From assembly GCA_963978905.1 (NCBI GenBank), contig OZ022256.1, positions 58,802,646-58,866,645 of the forward strand: a stretch of DNA of 64,000 nucleotides, given 5' to 3'. A program made the translations under genes and the position numbers. This document shows, piece after piece, positions 1 to 10,313 of the stretch. Origin of the DNA: Trichostrongylus colubriformis (taxonomy: Eukaryota; Nematoda; Chromadorea; Rhabditida; Trichostrongylidae). Numbering within the stretch: the first letter of the stretch is position 1; every line of letters starts with the position of its first letter. Below the pieces are notes generated by a model. It did not search any database. It saw only the letters and a list, made by a program, of their open reading frames with translations, and was not told the origin of the DNA.

Positions 1-772
1 GGCTCTGGGTACTGATCCAAGATCTGATACTTCGACAACGATAGTGAGAGCGGCGCCACTTGTCTACTCTAGTGCAACCGCTGCAAGCATCAGGGTTCAC
101 TAAGAGTCTAGGATTTCTCGGACGGGGGGTCGTATTTGACAGGATAGGAAGGTACTGTATCGTGCCTTCAGAGGTCAGCGAAAGCACTGAAATCTGAACA
201 TTCAATAATCAGATAAGAAGCAAAGGGTATTTCACCAAATCCGTGTGACAAAATGGAAAACGATGTCTTTTTGCCTCAGGAAAGGGTATATAGCAATAAA
301 ACGCATTGCAACTATGCAATCAGGCAACGGTTAATGGTATTGTAGAGGTCAGAAAAGGGGGTCGTATTTGGTCACCGTAGAGGGGAAGGGGATCGTACTG
401 AAGCGGCTATTTTCCTCGACATCTGGAAGTTCGCTGGAAGTCATGGATATTTCATAAAAAATATGTACCTATGAGCTGTAAGGAGTAACATGCTCATTTG
501 CTGCTGTAGCAGAGGTTTTTCCTACAAATTGGGGTAGCTCACTGCCAAACCGAAAGTTTCTTTTGAATGGGGACTGCCTACGGGGGGCAAAATGGAATGC
601 GACACAATGGAAAAGGTGAACCAGAGAACCGTGTGAATCTTAGAAGTAGGAAACCTGACGACTAGTGACATGCATTTTTTATCACTTATCGATTGTTTCA
701 TTTTTTTTCCTTTTGCTTTCGTTTTTGCCTTCTGCCATATCAGCTTGAGGTGACATTCGAAATGCTAAAATA
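1..772. other. Gene-free left edge
   Basis: No exon with usable splice sites is visible on either strand. A G-rich stretch followed by a GTCGTAT motif occurs near 123 and again near 358. The first of these resembles, in reverse complement, a stretch near 63650-63700, so it is probably a dispersed repeat. Positions 22-60 resemble part of the duplicated unit at 3690-4016. The last part, from about 725, is the left half of a repeat split by the mariner insertion. Confidence 0.5.
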
Positions 773-797
773 TTAGGTTGTTGCAAAATTAATTTCG
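773..797 (+). repeat. Mariner left terminal inverted repeat
   Basis: 25-bp terminal repeat beginning TTAGGTTGTTGC, next to the TA at 771-772. It matches the right end with one mismatch. Confidence 0.9.
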
Positions 798-849
798 TAA
801 ATGGACCGCATACTTCAAACTACTATAACTCAGCTTAAACACAAGTTTA

Positions 850-1869
850 TTAATCGAAGTAAAAACCATCAGAATCTACACACTTTTGCCAACGAACAGG
901 CAATAAATCTAAGCCTTCACTATAAAAACTACTATCACGAGAATCAACGAAGTCAAGGAAGGCACATTCAACATCGTCTAAATTAGTAAATTGTTTCTGA
1001 CGCAGATGAGAATTGAGGGCTCGAAAAAAGTGATAGTCTGTTGGGGAAAGGTAGGGAGAATACGCTGGGTGAGGGAGAACTTCTATACTCAAGTGGGTCA
1101 ATTTTTACCGAGTGATTTGTGAGGTGTGCGGCCTTGCGTTGTCCTGCAACAGGATCGGCCCTCCTCTATTCACCACCGCCGGCCACAATTTTTGCAGCTT
1201 TCTATACATTTGCTCCAGATCACAACAGTAAGACTCTGCTGTGACTGGATGAACAGGTTGCAAGTAACTGTAATGGATTACACCTTTACAACACCACCAC
1301 ACAGTAACCATAACCTTTTTAGGGTGAAGGTCGGGCTTAGAAAAAGTTTTTGGAAGAGCATCCTCATCTACCCAGACTAATCCCCGCTTCCTGTTATCAT
1401 AAAGAACCCATTTTCCATCTACAGTTATAATACGGTTTACAAATGGCTCATTTTTATGGCGAACTAGGAGATTAGAGCAGGTGTCGAAACGTGCCAGACG
1501 CTGCTCATCGGTCAGGTCATGAGGCACCCACTTCGACATCTTCTTCACCTTGCCGATTGTCAGCAAATGTCTGGCCACTGTAGAGTAATGTACGCCTAGG
1601 TCTTCTGCTAACGTACGAGTATTCGTCTCCGGATTTGCTTCGACGGCTCTCCTTAAATCTTGATCATTAAGCGATGACCTGCGGCCGCGACCCGACTTCT
1701 TTTCGAGATCAAAATCGCCAGAAGCAAATTTTTTAAACCAGAGCTCCACTGTTCGTTCGCAAGGGCAATTCGTCCCAAAAACACTGCTGAGATTACGAGC
1801 TGCCTCCGCTGCGGAGTGTTCCAATTTAAACTCATAAAGCATGATGACTCGATAGTCGCGTCGGTTCAT
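850..1869 (-). pseudogene. Mariner transposase, one in-frame stop
   Basis: The frame starts at the ATG ending at 1869 and covers about 339 codons. It carries the N-terminal helix-turn-helix region of mariner transposases (CERTVELWFKKFASGDFDLE, then a second helical part with HYSTVARHLL). The catalytic domain follows with ITVDGKWVLYDN, LLQDNARPHT and SPTDYHFF. The last two aspartates are separated by 34 residues, so the DD34D triad is intact. The WQKCVDSDGFYFD tail is present. A single TAA at 1105-1107 interrupts the frame between the second and third aspartates at a position that is glutamine in relatives. The residue after the first aspartate is Gly where relatives often have Glu. As it stands the copy cannot make full-length transposase unless the stop is read through. 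Confidence 0.9.
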
Positions 1870-2031
1870 GATTATACGCAGCCCTGGAAAAGGCCGGCTG
1901 GAAAACTTAGAGCGACATTCATAGAAGTTTCTGAAAGAGCAGAAAAAAACCCACCAAATGGTATGCCTGGCGTTCCTTGGGATGGAATAGTTCAGGGTAA
2001 AAAATCTACTTATTTATACATACTTTGAAAC

Positions 2032-2056
2032 CGAAATTGATTTTGCAACAACCTAA
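2032..2056 (-). repeat. Mariner right terminal inverted repeat
   Basis: Inverted partner of 773-797, followed by TA at 2057-2058. Confidence 0.9.
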
Positions 2057-2058
2057 TA

Positions 2059-2705
2059 ATTTCATACGGGCATTGTAAAAATTTATGTTTCTAGGTTTGA
2101 AGCAGCACTCGAATGCTAGCGGCCTCTAACTACTCAAATAGCTACCTAAAAAAATATCAACGATTAACACTCGTTTTGTTGATAACCATTGAGAAGAATC
2201 CTGAAGATCGAAAAAAAGCTTGAACTGCCAGTTGAAGCGAACTATGGTCGATTTGGGATAAGTCGGTGATGACGAATTGTTCCCATGGAATCATCGTCTT
2301 AACGCATGAGCTAAGGGGCTATAAACTGAAATCAAACTATGCCATAAAGCGTAGCGTGTATGTCAAGAGCATTTTTCCTAGCCTGAAATTTCAGGAACTT
2401 GTCGGAACGGCTTGATGGATATAGTGGATTCGTCAAATTGTCATGTGAAAAAGACGCGTGCACATATTTCTTCCGCCGAACCCCGTATATAGCCGAAGCG
2501 ATGTCCGTCATTTTCATGAGCCAGCTTCATGCGCTGATCACCAATTGTCCTCAGAAATTCACTCCATCCTGGCACGATGGAGACGATACGTTAAAGAGTG
2601 GAGGTAGGGATTGAGCCTACATAGTGTGGAGGAAAACTCGAATTTTTCCGGGAAAACACGTCCCCCATGTCCACGCTCCCTCAGTGCTGACTATCACTAC
2701 AATTG
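2059..2705. other. Gene-free stretch, right half of split repeat
   Basis: About 2059-2180 is the right half of the repeat interrupted by the mariner, with a match at 4470-4600. No supported exon follows up to 2705. Confidence 0.5.
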
Positions 2706-3131
2706 GGAATTGTCCACGCGAAAACTAGTTTATTTCTTACCCATATATTTATGTTGTATTTGTCTAATAAGGGCCGCATGCAAAGTTTCACGCGAAAAAG
2801 TGAGAATTCGGCTAAGATACAGCTCCCCGATTTCTCGGCCGGTTGGGCGGGACCTCCGAGTAAAAGCCCCGTCCCGTTGTGCCCGCGTTTAAGAACGAAG
2901 AGTGGGACTGTTTATGTAACTTTTTGCTCCTTCCATGCGTCTCAGACCGCGGCGGACTACGGGGTGGGCACCAGATCGGAGGCCCCGCCCACTCGTCGAG
3001 ATTCGTGGTGCTCTATTTAGCAGAATTCATATGCTTTCGCCTGAAACTTTGCAAGCGGCCCACACTGGGCAAATACAACATAAGTATGTGGGTAACAGAA
3101 AAACTCATTTTCCGTGGCCGAATCCTTTCAG
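2706..3131. repeat. 430-bp inverted-repeat element, copy 1
   Basis: The left part (about 2706-2830) and the right part (about 3000-3131) are imperfect inverted repeats. Both contain a TTTACCCATAT-like segment, an ACATAAAT-type segment, and GTTTCACGCGAAAAAGTGAGAATTC or its complement. The centre is GC-rich. Related copies lie at 47913-48339, 49853-50282 and, right half only, 45301-45487. Open frames here are by-products of the GC-rich centre. The structure fits a non-autonomous DNA element. Confidence 0.75.
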
Positions 3132-4437
3132 ATCGTTAACTGCTAATCATACTATTGACATTGCCACCTAGTGATAAATATATTTATCGACTAACGACCG
3201 CCTCATCCGTCCTAAAAGTTACTTATCAAGGGCTGGTAGTAGAAGATCTTCGAGGAATTTGCGTAAATACCACAACCCTGAGAGTTATCCGACTCATGCT
3301 TGGCCTTGGTACAGACGTGTGATGGAGACGGGCTCATATGAAATGCGGATACAGCTAGCCGTTTGCATCCTATAAACTTTCAAAATGGGCCTCACGGGAC
3401 GAAAGTCGGCCTTGATGGCGAGGCCTCCAGCTAGGGTCGATATAGCCCTTCTCACACTTCTATCTCTTCTTTCGCTGTCCCGTGGGATACATTTGGCGAG
3501 TCATGGAAATGGAGTGACGTGGAAGTGAGATAGACCTGATCGGAAAGCTTCCATTGGTGTATTAGGATGCTAAACTATCCATCAGCCAAAGCGTGGTGCA
3601 AGTGCCAAATTAGGAGTGGATTTCGAAAATGGAAATTAATTGAAGATTTAAAAAAGGATAAAGAGAGATAATACAGAAAATATGTCCCAAATAGACTAGA
3701 ATAACAGCGTTCAGCTTAAAAGGCAGAAATTAGATACCTCGATGGCGGAGAGGATTCTCACATATACCTGCCATTTACTCGGCTATCCTCCCTTTAACGC
3801 AAAAATTTCTCAAACAAAAAATGGAAAGTTGGAAATGTTAAATCAAAGAAAAGAACCGGAAGAACGGCAAAAGGAAAAAAATCCCAAAATAGGCTTGAAT
3901 GACGCCGTCCAGCTTAAGTGGCAGAAATCAGATACTTCGACGGCGGAAAGGATTCTCACACATATCCATCATACAAGCGGGGCCGTCCTCCCATTTAATG
4001 CACAAATTCTCGCATAGCTCGAGAAATGAATCGAGAAAGGAAATGAGAGGTCATTAAATTGGACGTTGGCTAAGGAGACACAGAGCTTTCTAGGATTCTG
4101 AAAAATTTTCATTGATTCGTATGGACGCTTGTCACAATGACCGTGAGCCCTATTCCATAGGGTCTGATAATGGGTTCCTTAGCTGAATAAGAGTTTCAGA
4201 AATCGACACTATAAAATGATCCACTTAGAGACGGTTCTAACAATATGACTGAATTTAGCATTTGATTCAAAAGTAAACTAGGTTTAAATTTGATATGTCA
4301 ATAATTTTTAGTATAATTTAGTATGTTTGATTTCCAAAAGCAACCATAAAATAAATAAATACCATAGAAATCCCGGCTTTGTCAACTCTAAACGAATATT
4401 TCAGTGAATCAATCTTGATATAATTATTTGAATTTGG
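3132..4437. other. Gene-free stretch with a local duplication
   Basis: No exon is supported. About 3690-3812 and 3887-4015 are diverged direct copies sharing GCAGAAAT..GATAC..CGACGGCGG..AGGATTCTCAC. A partial third relative is at 22-60. The 91-codon open frame across the second copy is not convincing as a gene. Confidence 0.5.
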
Positions 4438-4600
4438 TTTTGCCATGTTCATTTAGGTGACAATTGAAATGCCAAAAATGAATGGACATTGGAAAAAAAG
4501 TGTTTTTGATTTTTGAGGCGACACTCAAATGTTAGTGGTCCCTGACTACTTAAACAGCTACTTTTTCAACAAATAAACGATTCACACGCATTTTGTAATT
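4438..4600 (+). repeat. Paralogous copy of the mariner target repeat
   Basis: This stretch aligns with 725-772 joined directly to 2059-2180, without the mariner. Shared blocks include GGTGACA..TTGAAATGCC/GCT, then CACTCAAATGTTAGTGG followed by CTACTTAAACAGCTAC. It therefore serves as an empty-site relative and confirms the boundaries of the insertion. Confidence 0.75.
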
Positions 4601-7600
4601 TAAGCCTTTATCTACACAATCGACGCAGAATTTTGCGGTAATTTACGGGCATTGTGAGTGATGTGTTGTCTGTGACAAAGACCTCTTGATGGCTTAAATA
4701 ACGATGTTCAGCATAATTTTGTTGAGAATATTCCTTTCCGAAGAGCTCCGCATAGGAGAGCGATCTAATGGCCTTATCCCACGCCTTCACCTCGCCTCAA
4801 AGCCTAACAGGGTTTCTAGAGCAGCTTGAAATAAGACTCCCATATTTTGACAACTTGACACCCACTACTAGCAGCGAGAGGATTAACGGGAATAGAAAAC
4901 AAGTTTCTGCTCATGAAGAAAACCTCAAACTAGTTGAGCATGTTTTATTAAAGAAATTTGAAAAACATGCATATTTTCGCCAATTTATATAAAGGTGCGA
5001 GGCTGCGGGGCTGCCTCACTGAGGCTTTATAATCTGGAAAATGGTAGAGTCGTCGCTGTTCTTCCTGCTTGCCCAGGATTAAAATGAGAACTGTCTGACC
5101 TATTTATCAAAATTCATTTCAAGGTCGTTTAGCACGTGGCATTGTGATCGCTTATATACAATAAAGAGCACGGACCATTTCTATCCGAAGACGTTTCTAG
5201 AAGCATCCAGTGAACAGCTTTCAAAAAGCCATTGTCAAGGTTCCATGATAGATGAGATAGTAGGTGATTTCACCCAAGCACAGACCTCCGTCGGGGATTC
5301 CTCGACGGTGACTATAGTTCGGATTAATGGAAGGTTTGGGTTGAATTTTTTTTTGAAGTTTGAGGGATATTTTTAAAATACTGCTCGACAGAGCCGGTCG
5401 CCGATCTTTCAAAAGAGGTCGTCAATCGATAATCATACTTCCCATGCTAAAAACCAGAGAAAAGGTTGTGAAGGATTGCAGCAGCATGTCACAATGAAAA
5501 ATACACCTCAAAAAGTTGCAAAGCTTTCCGTTTTGATTTTTTCGCGTCTTTTTGCATGTACATTCAGTTGCCCTTGGACAGCAAATAAACTCAATTTGCG
5601 CTAACCTAGCACCGCGAAATAGAGGGACCGACAAACGAAAAGAGTAATTCAAAAACATCCTCCAGAATGTATGGAAGGAAGTAAAATGTCACGCTCTAAA
5701 CTTCAATTGCATGAATTTATAACAATCCAGGCAAAAACTTACGAAAATCTTTGGAAAAGACCTGTACATTGTGAAAAGATGGCCATAGATCTCCGTGTTA
5801 AGTAGCAGATAGAGTGAAAAGAAACGAAAAAAAAACAAAAACAATAAAGCAAGTAACAAATAACAATAAAATAAATAAAAATAACAAAAAGCTATAAAAT
5901 AATATAGTTACAAGAAATAAAATGAGAATAACTAAATATTTACGATAACAAAGGTTCAACACGATCAGCTCACAGTCTACAGGTCTTTTCCTAGGATTTT
6001 CGTTAATTTTCGCCTGGAATGTTACAAAGCCATACAAATGAATGTAATAAAGTATTATAACTGATCCTGACAGAATTTTGCAACAAATTTCATAAGCCAA
6101 AGGGAATTTCTGTGTGGGATTAGAACCCTCAGATAAGGAATCCGAATCTCCTCTTTGGAGAATAGCTCTCCACCTTCAGTGGAAGAGAAAACAGAGGAAT
6201 TCGTCACCTTTAGGAGAAGATTTGACCATAACTAGGGTTTCATGCGATTTCAAAGAAGCTGCACGATTGGAACAATAGGAATGTAGTAAAAGAATATAAT
6301 TCACTAAACGTATAGTAATATCGTTATAACCCAGAAATACGAAGACACTAGCGTTGTCTAATCTCGAATAGTTCTCATAATCCTTGCCAAGGTTTGTTTT
6401 CAGAATTCCTGTGTTTGTGCGAGCGTTTACCACACCGCGACTTTCTTTTACGTTTAATCGGCTTATAGGTACTATCCAGAACATACTAATTAGCCATGTC
6501 TGTCTGTGTTTTCGTTGTAGTTAAAGTGACAAGTTTTACCGCGAATTTTGCACAAAGTTGAAACTACATAGTGTAAGGGTAATGTGAGTGATGAGAACTC
6601 CTTTAGTGGGCCACATGATAGCTACGGATCTGGGAAGACTATAGAAATTCCTAACGAAGAGAAGCGTTCTCTGACCCTGTAAGAGCAGTCTTTTCCAACA
6701 GCTACCACATGTTTTAATATGCCCCGCCCCCTTTGTCAACGTGATCCGCCCTCTTTCGAAATCAACCGTAGGAAAGGGGTCTTATTTTATTATTTTGGGT
6801 ATCGGCCGTTTCATTCCCAATTTTTCTTCGCTTGCCTACTAATAAATGAAATGGTTGTGATAGTTTTTTGAAAGCATCGTCTCTGAACTATGAAGGAATG
6901 TAGTGGAGCATTACTTTGCGATGATGAATTATCGTAACATAGGATAGTCATTGGTTGAGAAGGAATCTTTTTTTTTTTTTGGGGGGGGGGGGGGGGGCAG
7001 GGGTCGTGTAACAAAAAGGTCCTTGTTTTCTGTTACGCACAAGCCCACAGAAGGAAACCACTAATGAATATTCCCCTCCATGCTCTTCAGCAAGGAATAG
7101 AAAAATAACAGTGTTGTCTAAATGCATATTTATATAAAAACTTTTACTCCGTAAATATAAGATTTACTAGATACAATCGTATTCGATTCAGTGGCGTTTT
7201 CATCAAACCGTATTGTATCTGAAGCCTACTAAGGGCCTTGACTATCACATTATGCTGGACTGCTTGGGATTGATAGGGAAGTAGGGGTGAGGCTACCTAC
7301 GCCAGAAAACCGCGTGGTCGCCCGCGGGGAGTGGCGCGGCGGGTGAGAGTGCCAGTAGCAGGGCATGATTTGACCACAGCTAGGGTTTCACGTGATCTCA
7401 AAGAAGCTCCAGGTCTGTCGTCAGCTATATTAGCACACAGTTGAGAAGTGCTCTGCACAAATGAGATGGGACAGCCTATGTAGCCTCAGAGAAGTGCTGC
7501 CTGAACTGAACCACAAAGACTACAGAGAGAGAGGCTTTAGAGTAGAGACCTTTTGGCCCCCCCCCCCCCCGCCCCCCTCCCTGCCCCACCTAAAAAAGAA

Positions 7601-8488
7601 CTGACCTGACTGCAACATGTTGTGATGCGTTGGCAGAATGCAGTGAATCTGACGGGAGGATATCCAGTGCAAAAGTGCTTCTATACTGAAAAATACGTAG
7701 CCGCTGACAAAGATGAGGTGGAGAAAACAATGGTAAGGGCAGAAATTTTGATGAAATCCATGAAAAGGAATAGAGCACATCCGAGGGTATACACTAAGGC
7801 ATAATGAACTACATTTCTATTTATTTAAGATGTCTGTTCAATTACTTTAATAGTCACTAGCTCTACCAAAACCATGTGCACATACCTTTTTGACCATGAT
7901 AGCATATGAAGAGGAGGAAATGTTGAGAGTGCGAATTTGTACCCTCAGATTCTTCATTTCTTAACCTCATGAATATTGAGCAATGAGACAAGTCGAAAAA
8001 CGATTAGTTTATTTTGTAGTATAAAAAAAGCTCTATCGAACATATATAGCATAAGGTTTGTCGAAAGATGGCGAAAACTTTGTGAATCCCAGAAAATAAA
8101 AAATGGCGGGAACTCATTCCTCAACCCAGTAGAATACTCTCTTCCTCATTCTGAAAGCTCTTCTCGCGGACCACGGAAGGAGATGATTAACGATAAAAAC
8201 TTGGTCTTTTGATCCTGTTATGACTGTCTTCAGCTCGTGGGATCGAGTAGTACTTGTGCTAATGAACCTCTAACCCATAAATTTTATGGTAAACCTTGAG
8301 TTATACCCTTGTACTTCATCATAGTCAAGCTCGCTTATCAAGTGCTTGAAAAATCAGGTATGAATTCAACTATCTTGGCTGTTTTTTAAAGGATTGATCC
8401 ATCAGTGAGGCAGAGCAGAACAAATTATTCTAACCTCTGTTAGGCTCTCCTCTTTCATAGTCTGTAACTTTGTTTCTTCTACAGTGTG
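4601..8488. other. Gene-free stretch with scattered repeats
   Basis: No multi-exon gene is supported. Contents seen: a related pair at about 6219-6270 and 7366-7420 (GATTTGACCATAACTAGGG type); a short relic at about 7296-7362 of the Mutator-like element at 14797-15081; a T-run followed by a G-run at about 6968-6998; and a C-run at 7557-7570. Confidence 0.45.
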
Positions 8489-8775
8489 TTAGGTTGTTCA
8501 AATTATTGTTTTCTTGGTATTTAATGCAATTTCATACGAATAAAGCGTTGCTTTCCTGCATATTGTTATATATCATACGGGAGCCCATTTAAAAATCCTG
8601 TTTGAAAGTCACCATAGTGTTTTTTTGCCAATATCTGGATTTTAATTGCATATGTCAACTCGTGATTTTCGCAATATTTTTGAGTTGTAATGCTTTTATT
8701 TCGATTAATAACTTTATTCTGAGCTATATAACGTTTGCAGGCTTGCAAGCCTACACTTCTTTTGCAACAACGTAA
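8489..8775. mobile_element. Possible mariner-type MITE
   Basis: The left end reads TTAGGTTGTTCAAATTATTG and the right end, reverse-complemented, TTACGTTGTTGCAAAAGAAG. Both resemble mariner termini. A TA follows the right end, but the left flank is TG, and the inner parts of the repeats diverge quickly. No transposase frame is present. This is an old or chance structure. Confidence 0.35.
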
Positions 8776-9010
8776 TATAATCATTCAATTGTTTATCATA
8801 ATTATTCGGTTGTGAAGCCTCATAACTTTTTTCTTGATCCCATGGCTTCGTTTGATTCGACCCGCAATATACGTAAACGCAACAGTTCAGAAGGCTAATT
8901 TTAAAAGTGTAGTTGCTGTCTTGGGTACCTCGATCCTGTCTTCTCATAGTGTTTAATTTCCGTATTCGGCTGAATGCTATTTTACCAGGTTATTTTTTAG
9001 CTTTTGGGCT

Positions 9011-9215
9011 GGGGTGGTGTAATGACAGGTGGCGCGCACCCCACTTTCATGGTACGGGGATCGAATTCAGCATCAACCCCGCACAGGCCAAATCAAGACT
9101 TTCATTTTCACGGCTTCGGTGAACTGGCACCGCAAGCCATTGGATAGGTCAAATCGTATTCACCTACGAAGACGATCCTGAATATCACTAGAATGCGCGG
9201 CGGGTCAGAAAAACT
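9011..9215 (+). repeat. tRNA-derived SINE-like repeat, copy 1
   Basis: A box-A-like start (GGTGGTGTAATGACAGGTGG) is followed about 40 bp later by a box-B-like GATCGAATTC. A common body then runs through TCGGTGAACTGGCACC to AGAATGCGCGGCG. Related copies are at 22396-22645, 47036-47285, 55740-55945 and 59775-59945. Confidence 0.6.
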
Positions 9216-10313
9216 TACGGAAAGTTCCAGAAAATTAGGAGGAAAATGTCGCGAAATCCTTGCCGCTAATGGACACTATCGTCGATCTGAGCATGACTTC
9301 ATAGTAAGCTTCCTTGAGGCCTTGCAAAGTTGGACATTTTTAAAGTAGCGGATACGGTAATGGCTATGGATCACTGTGTGTCCTTACTATCGATGACCCT
9401 CGTGAAATGACTGCGAAGGGCGACGAAAGAAGTTGAGATCATGAACCGTCCCCTAATGAATCCTCGCCATGAAACTGAAAGGGTTAGAAAATATTAAGCC
9501 GTACTTTTTGAGCTGAAACGGTTGGTGACGGTCAAGCATCTTACCACCCTGGTAACCCTCTTCTAATCCCCATTAAGCTGCTAATGTTGCTGTAGAGTAC
9601 TAGTTATGCCATTATAACCCTACGCACACCACTGATCGCATCACTGAAGGGTCATGCACTTTAATGTGAATTCAACTGCCAAATCCCTTTTTTGCCCCCT
9701 CTTAACCCTTACCCGTTAGGGTTACCGAAGCGTACGATTGTAAATCGACGGTTTCTGTGATTGAAAGGTGTGTTCGAGGCGCCGAGGTGAAAGACTGCTG
9801 GCGGTGGTTGGTTGGCTGGGAGGTCGCGGTCGAGACCCCGGGTGGCGGGGGCGCCACCCGGCCGTCTGCGGCATTCCGTGGCGGCTTCCGCATCGATGGG
9901 GGGCCGCGTTGCGCGCCGCGTTGCAACGCCTGCCATCCGTCGCCACCACCGCCACCGCCACGACGATCTCCCACCGGTCGACTACACGGCTCTCTGCATG
10001 CCATCCTTCATCTGAACTCTTTGTCCTTCTCTAGACTTCTCTGGGGTGAACCTACGTAAGTGGGGTGATCTCTGATTACCTTGCCAGCCATCAGACACGA
10101 TTTCGCCCATAATCTTCTCAGATTACTAGTTCGATCCATCCTAGGTAACAGCAGGGAAGGTTTAATTACGGGCTTATGTTCCTCTGAACCCGCCATCTCT
10201 TCTAAAAGCTTCCCGAAAGCCGATTTCGATCTAACACTGTCACTGTCTGTTATCGATTGATCAATTACATTTTTGTGATTTCGAGAAATTTCTTCAAATA
10301 GAGTTTTTCAGAA
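9216..10313. promoter_or_regulatory. GC-rich region upstream of MADF-BESS gene
   Basis: About 9757-10010 is strikingly GC-rich with many CpGs. Three overlapping forward frames and three reverse frames are open there, as expected from base composition rather than coding. It lies 300-550 bp before the first MADF-BESS exon and may hold its promoter or 5' untranslated exon. No specific binding site is identified. Confidence 0.35.

Larger units (their letters stand above)
773..2056 (-). mobile_element. Mariner transposon (bandit/Hsmar1-like)
   Basis: This is a complete 1284-bp mariner element. Both ends start TTAGGTTGTTGCAAAAT and the terminal inverted repeats match over about 25 bp with one mismatch. 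A TA dinucleotide lies on each side (771-772 and 2057-2058), the usual mariner target duplication. One transposase reading frame runs on the minus strand through most of the element. Length, termini and the transposase class fit the cecropia/Hsmar1 group, to which the hookworm bandit element belongs as I recall it. It interrupts an older repeat whose uninterrupted relative lies at 4438-4600. Confidence 0.93.

Noticed and set aside
1126..1380. Plus-strand open frame inside the mariner
   Set aside because: Shadow of the transposase gene on the opposite strand.
9757..10059. Overlapping open frames of 60-100 codons on both strands
   Set aside because: All frames are open because the segment is GC-rich; no splice sites, motif or codon pattern favours any of them.
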